The notes below the pieces were generated by a model that made no database searches, was not told where the DNA came from, and saw only the letters and a list, made by a program, of their open reading frames with translations. This document shows, piece after piece, positions 12,901 to 23,100 of a DNA stretch of 64,000 nt. The translations under genes and the position numbers were made by a program. Position 1 is the first letter of the stretch; each line of letters starts with the position of its first letter. The DNA is from Citrus sinensis (lineage: Eukaryota; Streptophyta; Magnoliopsida; Sapindales; Rutaceae), in assembly GCF_022201045.2 (NCBI RefSeq), contig NC_068563.1, positions 1,364,001-1,428,000 of the forward strand. Direction: 5' to 3'.

Positions 12901-13682
12901 AAAGCAGGAGCTACAGATGCCATTCTGGAAAACGCAGAGGTATTAAAAGATCATAATAATTACTTTCTTCATATTTGTCTTATAGCCAGCTTTTCTCCCC
13001 ATTTGGCTAGGTCACCCTGACCAGGTATACCTTTCTATGCATGCAGACAAGTTTACAACTTGGCTCTAAGCTTTTGAAAGGGTTCGGTGTCATGTCCGAT
13101 GATGTCACTTTTCTGCGTCAGCTTGTTCGAAACTCCATGGAGATACAGGCTCAAGAAGTGCTTAGTCAAAAAGATGATCAAGAATTTGATATTATGAAGC
13201 CATTGCAGGTACATGCTTGTCCATATTAAGATTTCCAACTATTTTGATTGATCATTCACCAGAGAAACTTAGAGACTCCTCCAATGCATGCAAGAGATTT
13301 GTCTATATTAGTAATTTTCCATTCTACATGCATAGAACTAGAGTCTAGAACTTCCTAATTTGCAGTAGTTTCCTGCTGAAGCATTTGTTGTGTTTTCTGG
13401 TGACTTGATAGACAGTTAAATTTTGCTGAATGAATTACCGGTTTTGCTTTTAAGGTAAGAGTAGCAGATATAGTTGAGACTGAAAAAACAATCCCATCAA
13501 CCTCAAATGATGATAAGTTATCTAGAGAGGACAACACAGATACTGCTGGTGAAGATGCGAAAGGTGTACTATACTGTGAACTAAATGGAACGAACAATTT
13601 TCTGGATCAAACTAAAGGTGCTGGGGAAATGAATACGGTAAATCCATCAATGCCTTTGATAACAACCACCGAGGAATCTTGA
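6973..13682 (+). CDS. KEA3: K+/H+ efflux antiporter 3, chloroplast thylakoid (CPA2 family)
   Basis: Nineteen coding exons join in frame to 793 residues, close to the family's usual 775-800: 6973-7011, 7306-7680, 7818-7919, 8059-8139, 8469-8570, 9220-9297, 9442-9510, 9627-9677, 10367-10480, 10554-10655, 10741-10875, 11037-11218, 11313-11448, 11850-11921, 12015-12116, 12373-12534, 12850-12939, 13047-13208, 13455-13682. KEA3 exports H+ from the thylakoid lumen in exchange for K+, easing photoprotective quenching when light drops. An N-terminal plastid-targeting region of about 100 residues precedes the Na+/H+ exchanger-type membrane domain (to about residue 500). Then comes the nucleotide-binding RCK/KTN domain, opening with a Rossmann loop GFGQMG at 540-545, and a soluble acidic tail. 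For exon 7, the acceptor at 9440-9441 keeps the frame; the AG at 9450-9451 would break it. Arabidopsis KEA3 is alternatively spliced in the RCK region; that cannot be judged here. Confidence 0.95.
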
Positions 13683-14467
13683 GAAGAGAAGTGATCGAAG
13701 TTATCGTGTATTCTTAAACATTTTGCTCCCTGCAGCAAAGCCATTCAAAAATTTGTTTGACTATAGCACATAGCTTGGATAGAAGATACCTAAAGTTTAT
13801 GCAACCGCTGCATGGACTGGTCTCTTTTTTAACAACAGCATAGACATTCAAATAGTATTGATTCTTTTTTAGCCGCACGCCAATAAACATTATTGTATTT
13901 CCTGTAAACAGTTGATTGATGTAACAGGGTTTCTGGCTTTTTAATCTTTATTTTAAATTTGCATATTCATTTGTGAAGTTGTAGAAGCAAGAAGCTCTTC
14001 ATTTGATTTAGAAGTTTTGTTAGAATTGTGATGATGTCAGCCGCTGCTGCAATTTTTTTTTTTCTGTTAAAAGAAATTTTGTTAACATAATCTCTGGGGG
14101 TGGATGTGGGAGTGTTCAGAGAAAGAAAATGACATTAAAGGAAGGAAAGGCAATGTCAGATTTCAGAAGCCAAGCAGTCGCAGTGTGCGTATTCGCAAAA
14201 TTCTATTGGATTATTGCCTCATAAACTAAATATTACTAAAACGACTCGGTTTGACTTTGATAAAATTATCCTAAAACGTTACATCAATTTGGGGGGTAAA
14301 TGTGTGTGAGGATTTCATAAATGTCGTAGTTTAATGAGGGTAGAATGGGCATTTTACAAGTAAGAATCCCGATTACAATAGGAATCCTATATGTTGAAAA
14401 CTGCCTTGGCCTCCTTGCGCAAGGAATCCGTATTACTACAGGATTTCATAACACCTCCTCTAGTCTG
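13683..14467. other. Intergenic: KEA3 3' UTR and upstream flank of the SPT2-like gene
   Basis: No gene is seen. A possible AATAAA at about 13882 may end KEA3. An open frame begins at 14391, but it lies upstream of the TATA box of the next gene and is probably not translated. Confidence 0.45.
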
Positions 14468-14477
14468 TATATATAGG
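14468..14477 (+). promoter_or_regulatory. TATA box of the single-exon SPT2-like gene
   Basis: TATATATAGG lies 61 bases upstream of the ATG at 14529. A start of transcription about 30 bases after the box would give a leader of roughly 30 bases with 14529 as first ATG. This argues against the longer open frame from 14391. Confidence 0.55.
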
Positions 14478-14528
14478 CTGGCCAGGTTAAGAAATGTGGC
14501 CTTCCTTTGTTTGTGTACAAAAAATACA

Positions 14529-15563
14529 ATGACGTCGAACTCCAGCCTCGGATGGTCTTCAATTTGCAGCTATGGATGTTTCTTCGGAAAATCTCAACCT
14601 TCAGTTGCACACAGAGTACTGGAAAGCAAAGCCAAAAGGCTGCAGCTTATGAATTCGAGTAGAGCACCGAACAGAACCGATCATAATCATATGCTTGTTG
14701 TTCGCAGGCCAAAAGCACATGAACTTAAGGCCTCCAGGGATTACTCTTCCATATTACTTTCCGTTTTTGATGGTGTAACAAAGAAGCCGAAGCCATTGGA
14801 TGAATGTCAGCGGAAGAGTTGTGAACTTGGAAGGACAAAGCTGCCGATGCCAAGAAACAAGGTTCCTGATCAGCACATTAAAATGCCGCCAAAGCTCGTT
14901 AAGTCTACCGTGATTCCAAGATCTGATCAGGCTTCTTGTTCAACATCTTTGATTGCCAAAACCATAAAGCGGAAATCAGAAGAGAAAATTGATGATTCTG
15001 TGCAACTGAAGAAGGAAAAAGTGACCCAAAACAGGCTAACATCTTCTGATCACGTGCATAAAGCGGCAGCTTCTTTGTCAAAACAGGGGAAGCAACTTCA
15101 AGAACCCACTAAAGCTGAGGCAAAGGCGAATGTGAATCGTGTGGTGCCTCGCAAAGTACTCCAGCCTTCTTCGCAGAACAAGAACAAGGAGCTAAATGAG
15201 GCGGCTACTAAAGCTGCTCCCTCGTCAAAACTGAATAGGCCTCCTCCGACAAAGCAACACATGGGACCGAAGCAAAAGCCGGCTGACAAGGCAAAATCTT
15301 TTTCATCAACTCATGAAGTTGACACGTCATACATCTCCTCTTTGTGTCAAAATTTATTCAGGCGTAATCATCATAAGAAGGAAGTGCATCGTGATGATGA
15401 TGATGACTGCATGGTTTCCAGTTTCAGTGAGATCCTGAAAGAAGAGAGAAGAAGTGAAAAACTCGCAAGGAAAGAGGATCAAATAGAGCTGTTACGGCTT
15501 CAACGCGAGGAGAGGGACGAGAAGCTTAGAGGACAAGCAAAGAAGCAGCAGAAGCTACAGTAG
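14529..15563 (+). CDS. SPT2-like chromatin protein, intronless paralogue
   Basis: A single exon of 344 residues. SPT2 proteins are histone H3-H4 chaperones that act during transcription and bind DNA. The C-terminus carries the SPT2 signature: an SSLCQNLFRR helix (about 266-275), an acidic DDDDD patch, then a basic helix with EILKEERRSEKLARKE. The middle is low-complexity, basic and Ser/Pro-rich. The N-terminal exon found in the paralogue at 17109 (FRKQLKEHFREEL type) is absent here. Homology begins at YGCFFGKSQPS (14568 on), immediately preceded by TTGCAG, a typical splice acceptor, so the first 13 or so residues seem to come from former intron. Three introns of the paralogue are missing exactly. 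The frame is intact and a TATA box lies upstream, so it may be expressed. The alternative start at 14391 gives 390 residues. Confidence 0.7.
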   Translation: MTSNSSLGWSSICSYGCFFGKSQPSVAHRVLESKAKRLQLMNSSRAPNRTDHNHMLVVRRPKAHELKASRDYSSILLSVFDGVTKKPKPLDECQRKSCELGRTKLPMPRNKVPDQHIKMPPKLVKSTVIPRSDQASCSTSLIAKTIKRKSEEKIDDSVQLKKEKVTQNRLTSSDHVHKAAASLSKQGKQLQEPTKAEAKANVNRVVPRKVLQPSSQNKNKELNEAATKAAPSSKLNRPPPTKQHMGPKQKPADKAKSFSSTHEVDTSYISSLCQNLFRRNHHKKEVHRDDDDDCMVSSFSEILKEERRSEKLARKEDQIELLRLQREERDEKLRGQAKKQQKLQ

Positions 15564-17108
15564 AATTTATTGAGACCTACCCGTCCAAATTTTTTTTTTT
15601 TTCTGAATCTTGTTCATTTTCACCACGATGGCTTTAGAAGTCACATACGGCTCTGAAATCATATGTATATACAAATTTCATTAATTACATTTATCGTATG
15701 AACAAACAAGTTACTTATAAGTCTTTCTCATACATATTGGTCTCGGAAGAATACTTAATATTTAATTAGGTGATTTAAAGAATTAATCCACAAAAAAATA
15801 ACGAAATAAAACAAATTCAGAAGGTTATGATTCTAAATAAAAAAAAAAGAAATAATAAAATGGTGAAATAGAGAAGAAAAACCAATTATTTATTCTTTTT
15901 TTTTTCATGCGTTGTGTGTGTTGAAAGTTGGAAACACTGAAAGCTTAATATTTTTTGTTATAAATTGAGGATAAAAATCTCATCAGTTTTGCGCGTGATA
16001 ATATAGACTTGTAAATAACATATGTCAACACTAATAAGATTTTGTGGAAAAAAAATAAAATTATTTGTTTTAATTTTACATAAATCATAGCAATCAAGAA
16101 AAATTAATAATTACAAGTTTCCAAATTCATTCTGGTGGAAACTTGTAAAACAAATCATTAATATTCTTTAACCGCGTTAAGGACGTAAATTGAAAAAAAG
16201 AAAAAAGAAAAAGCGATTATGGTTTATGGAGGAGTAAAGTGTTGCATTCTCAGAACAGTTTTTATCTAAAGGCATTGTAATTTGTAAATACACGCTTTCT
16301 TTATTTCCAAGTAACTTACTTCATAACATCACTCACTGGACACTCTATAAGCGCCAAAACTCTGCCTCTTTAATAATTCTTGCTCAATTTTCTGTTCTCT
16401 CACCTTCACGCATCGATCATTCACTGTGGTTTTTCAGTGAGCATTTTTTCATAACTCTTTTTACGTCTGGGTTTTAAGAATTTTTTTTTTTCAATTAGGT
16501 TTTTGTACTGGGTTGAGTTTTGTAATGTGCTAGTATTAGAGTTTCTTGAAGCGTTGAAGTGTTTTCTTCACTTCCAGAAAGCACTAAAGCAGTTTTGGTA
16601 TTTGACTACTGTCTCAGTTGTATTTTGATAATCAAAAAGGCATCTCAACTTCTTTATTGATTCAGAAAGAGTTACCTTTTCTGAGGATAAAAATGCCCAT
16701 CAAGTGATTCTTCAAGAAAGTCGCTTTAATTTTTCCTTTTTTTTTCAGTTTTATTTGAAACTCGAATCATGAAAGCACTTCAAATTCTTTTCTAATTTGA
16801 ATATTGTTAGCTTTTTAAAATAATTAAGAATACCCATTCGGTGATTCTTCAGGAAAAACATTTTTGAGGTACTTTTTATAATAATCCCTGACAATGTCAT
16901 TCAAAGATTTCATTAGTTCATGCTTTTCGTTAACTAGAGATTTGCTCTTCAAGTTTGTTCAATTTGCCGTTTACTGCTTGCATTTTGTTTTTTTGCATGT
17001 TGTTTTATTCAATTATTTAAGTATAAAGGTTTCTTGATTTCCAGGTTTTAAGGAATTGGAAAAGTAGTGATTTTGAATTGAATTTGGTGGGAGATTAAAC
17101 ACTGGCAA
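15564..17108. other. AT-rich spacer plus leader of the second SPT2-like locus
   Basis: 15.6-16.3 kb is AT-rich with homopolymer runs and no gene. A TATA-like CTATAA near 16344 and a pyrimidine-rich stretch up to 16430 suggest a promoter and leader. A leader intron probably runs from a GTGAGC donor near 16437 to an AG at about 17045, placing the ATG at 17109 in the second exon. Confidence 0.4.
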
Positions 17109-18841
17109 ATGGCGGCTATGAGTGCAACTGTTGTGGATGTAAAGCTTGAAAGAAAGGAGTCGCAATTCCTGGAATTCAGGAAGCAATTGAAAGAACATTT
17201 TCGAGAGGAATTGAGAAAGGAATCGGGTTCTCTTTGCAGAAGTACCCGGGAAAAGAAGAAACTGCCTTATGACAAGTGAGTGATTAAGGTTTCTTTTCTA
17301 ATTTCTATCCATTATCTGATGTTAGGTTCGCTTGAGTCTGTTACCAAATGTGACGTGACATTAAACACGTCTGTTACCAATCTCAGCCTTCTATTGCACA
17401 AAGATTACTACAAAGCAAAGGAACATTAGAGGTTCAGCAATCAGCAGCATTAAGGCTTACGAATTCGACAGCAGCTTCAAAAGCCAAGCCTGTCGTGCTT
17501 ATTCGGAGACCAAAACCTCATGAACTCTAGGTCTCCCGGGATTACTCTTCTATACTTTCTGATGGTACAGAATATATCACTTCTCTATCTGGTGTGCAAA
17601 GTGCTTTCTCAAGCTCTATAACAAAGAAGCATTTGGATGAAACAAAAGGGAGTTGTGAACCGGAAAGGAAAAAGCTGATGCTAAACCAACTTCATTCTTC
17701 AAGAGATAAGGTCCCTGATAAGCAGAAAACTGCCCAGTCAAAGTCCGAAGCTTGCAATGCGGAACTGATGCCAAAGCTGGTTAAGTTTACTACAAAATAT
17801 CGCACTCCTGATGGGCAGAAAGCTTCGTCTTCAAGGTCTTTGATTGCCAGAAAGCAGAAATCAAAAGAGAAAATTGATTGGGTGGAACTTAAGAAGGCAA
17901 AACGGATGCCAAACAAGCTGCAATCTTCTTTGAAAGTTCAGGCTCCTGATATGCATAATGCTTCAATTTCAAGGACTCTATCTGTAACCATCCGACAACC
18001 AGAGCAGGGGAAGGAACTTCATGCACCTAACAAGGCAAATGCAATGCCGAGCAAACGCCAGTCTTCTTCACAGCACAAGACTCTTTCAAAGCAACAGGTC
18101 CACCCCCCGTCATTTATTCAGAGACATGCTACATTTATGCTTCTATTTCTTTTCCGTTACATTTAATTATGCATTTCCAGGTTCTGATTATTTCTAATCT
18201 CCAGATTAAACCGCCAACGCAAGAGCCTTGTTATGGCGACGAAGTTGACATGTCATACATTTCCTCCTTGTGCCAAAATTTATTCAGGTATGATTTCATT
18301 CCCTTTGGTTTTGAACTCATTTTTCCACTTTCTGTGAACAAGTTAGTTCTGTCATCTATGGCTTCATTTCATTCAAATCATAGCTATATGATTTGAATGA
18401 AACGAATTGAATTATACTATTATCCTATTGGATCACACTCATGTAATGAATTGAATTATAATTTTCTCCAGGCGTAGCCACGCAAAGCAAGTACTTGACG
18501 ATCATGATCTCAATGGTGACTGCAGAGTTTCCAGTCTCAGTGACATCCTAAGAGAAGAGAGAAAAAGGTAAAGAGGGTCGCTCAAAACAACTGTAAATGG
18601 TTACTATTATATATAATATTTGGCACTTTCCAGCCTTAATTGATAATGTCAAAAATAATTTTGCTTCTTTCACAGTCTCTCTATGAATCATTTATGTGCG
18701 CATTTGGATTCTAATTCAACGTTTGTATCTCTTGACAGTGCAAAACTTGCAAGGAAGGAGGATCAAATTGAACAATTACGAGAAGAGACAGAGGAGAAGC
18801 TTAGAAGACAAGGAAAGAAGCAGAAGCTAAACCAGAACTGA
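17109..18841 (+). pseudogene. SPT2-like chromatin protein, multi-exon, probably inactivated
   Basis: This is the tandem sibling of the gene at 14529, with the usual plant SPT2 layout. Exon 1 (17109-17275) has the conserved basic N-terminus ending in LPYDK. A large middle exon runs to 18097. Then 18205-18287 carries MSYISSLCQNLF, 18472-18567 the acidic-to-EERK region, and 18739-18841 the basic C-terminal helix. Introns have clean GT-AG ends. Two defects are visible. First, codons for the conserved YG-FFG segment at the start of exon 2 are missing: homology resumes at SQPSIAQ (17381), and none of the acceptors I tested joins exon 1 to that frame. Second, TAG at 17528-17530 sits in HEL-stop-VSRDYS where the sibling reads HELKASRDYS. 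Downstream the frame stays open for the whole domain, so the damage is recent, or a downstream start is used. Confidence 0.65.
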
Positions 18842-20102
18842 GACAATTTCAAAATTTTCCTGCAAGCAGATTGTTCCTGAAGCTCTCACTCGTCTGCCTT
18901 TTTGAAAAGTGTATATACATTACCATCACAACTGCTGGTATATATATAGAAGCACTGCATCATGTAAGTAACATGGTTGGTATCATTAATAGAAATGTTA
19001 ATCACTTTTATTTTACAGTGATGATGTTACTTAAGAAGATGTGTAAAGCGACATTTGAAAAGTGCAATAAAAGAATTGTTTTTTTTTTATTATTACATGA
19101 TACTATTGTTTAAACTACAACTCATATTATATGAGACTATAACTAATATTTACAAATCAGATTATTACTGGGACCAACTTACATCAATACTAATAGAACT
19201 CTGCCCAGATTTTTAACCCTCATAAATATTCGAGAAATATCTACTCCTCACTCTTGAGTAAGAAAAAAGATTATCTTTATTCAATTTTAATTAAGGAAAG
19301 AAATACCCTTACCGTATATTTATGAGGGTTCAAACTGCTCTGCTCTCCACACCCTGACAACTCGGCCCAAGGCCGAGTGGCCAAAAGAATTGTTATTATA
19401 CACTAGTAATGAAATGTTTTTGTTATCGACGTACGCAGACTTGTATTCAGTTTGTCAAAAATACCCATATTGACTTCCAAGTTCAGTGATTAGCGAGAGC
19501 CAACAATATTGCTTCTCTTAGGCAAGGCAAGAGCCAGATAGTGAAACGTGATGATCATAGATTGATGATCACTCCAAGTACAAACAAAATGATAGCAATA
19601 TTTTTAACAGTAGTAAAATATTATCTTCGAAAATAAGATTAGGATAAACAGTTCAAGGGGCATATTCAATTTAATTGAACTGAACTGAAACGTTATCCGA
19701 AATATGAAATCTAAACGTAATCTAATCATTGATATCCTCTTAAGAAAAAAAAAGAAAAATTCTAATTTTATGATCATAAATATCTTTTTGTAATTCACGT
19801 GTCGCAATCAGACGATGGAAGCAGTTGGAGATACAATTACAATTAGATGTATACGATTGATAATCTAAGTACAGGACGTTGGTAAAATATAGGACTACGG
19901 TTGCGGTACAGAATCTCAACTTATTTTACGGGACTACGCATAAAATTCCAAAAGATGATTTTGTCAAAAAGCGCTTTTACCACCCGCAGAAAGTAACCTA
20001 TAAAAAAGCTGAAGGCGTTGGGTGGTTTCTTCAACCATCAGTCTTCATATCAACCACCGTTCAAGTATCATAACAATAAGCGTATTAAGTAAGCTTTTTG
20101 TA
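18842..20102. other. Intergenic with small inverted repeats
   Basis: No gene is seen. A possible poly(A) signal AATAAA at 19066-19071 would serve the SPT2-like locus. The right end is the promoter and leader of the spinster-type transporter. The inverted repeat at 19215-19330 is listed separately. Confidence 0.4.
19215..19378. repeat. Inverted repeat and adjacent short palindrome
   Basis: AACCCTCATAAATAT (19215-19229) is repeated exactly in inverted orientation at 19316-19330, and partial similarity continues outward through CTCTGC-type words on both sides. It could be a small foldback element, but no target duplication was found. At 19360-19378 ACTCGGCC and GGCCGAGT form an 8-bp stem with a 3-base loop. 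Confidence 0.45.
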
Positions 20103-23100
20103 ATGGCGAAAAAGGAAGCGAAAGAAGAGGAAAAAGCTGCTGCGTCTTTAGCGGAACCAAGAACAAACCCATCCGTGGAGGACACAGGGATGGTGAGAAA
20201 CTCACTCACATTATCACCTCCAAAGCCATCATGGTTCACACCCGGAAGGTACCTTTTTTCTTTTTTTGGGCGTTAATGGTGGTTTTGAGTTTTCGTGTTT
20301 GGTGCTTGTTTGGCTGCTGAGAAAATGTGGGAAGAAAAATTGAGGGAATGAGAGAGAAAGAAAACGGGAAGGTTGGTTCCTCGTGACTTTTTGTTTCGGT
20401 AGTTTTTTTTTGGGTTTCCGGGGGAATTGGGTTTGTTTCAGTTAAATGAAGTTTAATTTAGTTGAGTTATAAGTGAACAGCAGAAGTGGAATACTTCGCA
20501 TTCAGTTGAATTCAACTAGAATTTGTTTGAATTCCAATCTAATGATTAGTTGCATTGTGTTATAAGCCAAGTTGTTTACAACCCAAGGCAAGATTGGCCT
20601 GATTATTCTAACAATGACCCTTTAAAGGGGGAGACATATACAGTAGCAGCACAATGGCTGTTGCTTCCGTTTTGGGGTATAAGAAGAAGGGTTACATGTT
20701 GTGTGACTGTGGAGTCGATTGTGTTGTTGTTTCTAAGTGTTGCTAATTAATTGAGACACTGGGCTAGGACATGAAAGATTCGGTTCTTTCTTGGGGTTTG
20801 TAAGTTATAACTGACTTTGCCATTCTTCTCAGGCTTCTAGTTATTTTCTGTTTCATCAACTTGTTGAATTATGTGGATCGAGGAACAATTGCAAGCAATG
20901 GTGTGAATGGAAGCCCCAAAAATTGCTCTGCAAATGGTACTTGCACTCCTGGTACCGGAATACAGTAAGATTTACTTGGTATTTTCATTTGAATTTGTAG
21001 AGTTAATCTGCATTTTATAGTGCATGACTGCCTTATATGTCCTCCTTCAACTAGTCAACTCAAGCTCAGCTATCTGTACATGTGCGCTACATTCGCATGT
21101 CTCAGATCTTACTGGAATATGCAATTTTTTTAACCAATGTTTGGTTTACTGCGACTTACAGGGGGGATTTTGACTTAAACAACTTTCAGGATGGTGTTCT
21201 GTCATCTGCTTTTATGGTTGGACTTCTTGTGGCTTCTCCAATCTTTGCTTCCTTAGCAAGAAGGTAATGACATTTATAAGGTGCATTGTTGTCAACCCGT
21301 ATTCCCAAGTGAGAGGCATTGTTGTCATATGTTCTTGTATCTTGATGTGGGCTCTAGTGTAATCATGTAGCGAATCTTAGTCCTAGAGTGAATATAGTTT
21401 GCCAGGTTCATAAGAATTGGAATGATAACTTTTTGGGATTTTTTCTCAGCTTTTGAAGTATTTTCCAAATGTTGAATTCTGATTTACTATTACGGTTTTT
21501 TGGTTGAATCCTTATATGCTCATGAAACTTTGCAGTGTAAATCCATTTAGACTCATTGGAGTTGGATTAACAGTTTGGACACTTGCTGTAGTTGGCTGTG
21601 GTTTTTCATTTAGTTTCTGGATGATTGCAATCTGCCGGATGTAAGCTATTAACGTATCCATTTTCCTTTCTTCTTGTTATTACCGAGGAGCAGTTTTAAA
21701 ATATTCACTAGATCTTTTATTGATTGTCTTCAGGTTGGTTGGAGTAGGTGAGGCTTCATTTATAAGTCTCGCAGCACCATTTATTGATGATAACGCTCCA
21801 GTTGCAAAGGTTTTTTTTCCCCGTGAAATTTACCAATGAAACAGTAGCTGTTTATGTTTAACTTCAGGGGGTTAATTTTGAATAAAATTTAATTATGGAT
21901 GAAGTCATGTAATCTTCATCAAGAACTTCTATTTTAGTAACTTTTTTATTTTTATAGGAACTTAACAACATTGTATTATTTCATCCATAGTTTTCTGCTA
22001 GATGAAGGGCAGATTGCCATTCATCTAAATATGGACTAAGCACAAATGCTTTTCTAGCTCAATTGTTCACTCTTCATAGGGGTGAAAAAAGCACTCTCTT
22101 GGGTTATTTCATCATATCTTTCTCTAAAATCAGTCACATAAGATTTTAGATTTTGGACTTTAGAACTAACATGCTGTAGACTTGGTCCTCTGATTACAAT
22201 GCAAAATGTGCGGAGTTCCCAAGTTTCTAAAACTTTAGAGTTATGATATTGTAGTCAACTACAAATATACGTTGTGAAAATTACTTGTTTACATGAAGAG
22301 CCATGGCCAATCCTTAGTTTTCTCTACTTCTGCTCTTGGTGTATGCTCTGGCCTGTTAGATTTTATATTGTTCCCTATACCTGCAACACATGACTTGGAG
22401 CAGACTGTAGGAGTGATTGAAGTTTGTTCATGCTTTGCAAAGGAGTATTCTATAGGAGTGAGAGAGAATCCAAACTTCTACTGAAGGGAGTCTTCTTTAT
22501 ATTATTTTACATTTTCAATTTCCTTTTGGTGTGGCAAGTTGAGTTACCCATCTTAGTTTCAAATTTGAAGAATATAAGCCCATCTTAGAAGTGATGCATT
22601 TGGAAGGAGTGAACAAAAAAGTTTCTGTTTAGTGTATCTTTGGATTTCTAATTTCTCTTGTCGATGTGATAAACTAATTCAAGATCTTTCAAAACTTAAG
22701 CCCTCTTCAAAATCTTAATGGCTTCTCATTCTGATATAATATCAATTTCTGCATTCATTTTTGACAATCAGAGTGGTCGTTTTCTATTTACTTTCTTCAT
22801 CTGTATAACCTGTGTCTTATGCCCTGCATTTGCTTCAGAAAACTGCGTGGCTTGGAGTATTTTACATGTGTTTACCCTCTGGTTATGCGATCGGCTATGT
22901 TTATGGTGGCTGGGTAAGTTTTTTATTTTTCTTTTCTTTGTTCAAGTATGATTAATACAGTTCTTCTCAAACATTCTAAACAACTTTAGCTTTTCTTACA
23001 ACTCTCCAGGTGATCATTTTGTAGCATTTTGTATCGTTCATATTTTCTGTTGATCATCATTTGTTCTTGTTGCCCTTTCAGAATGCTTTTTCTTGTCTTT

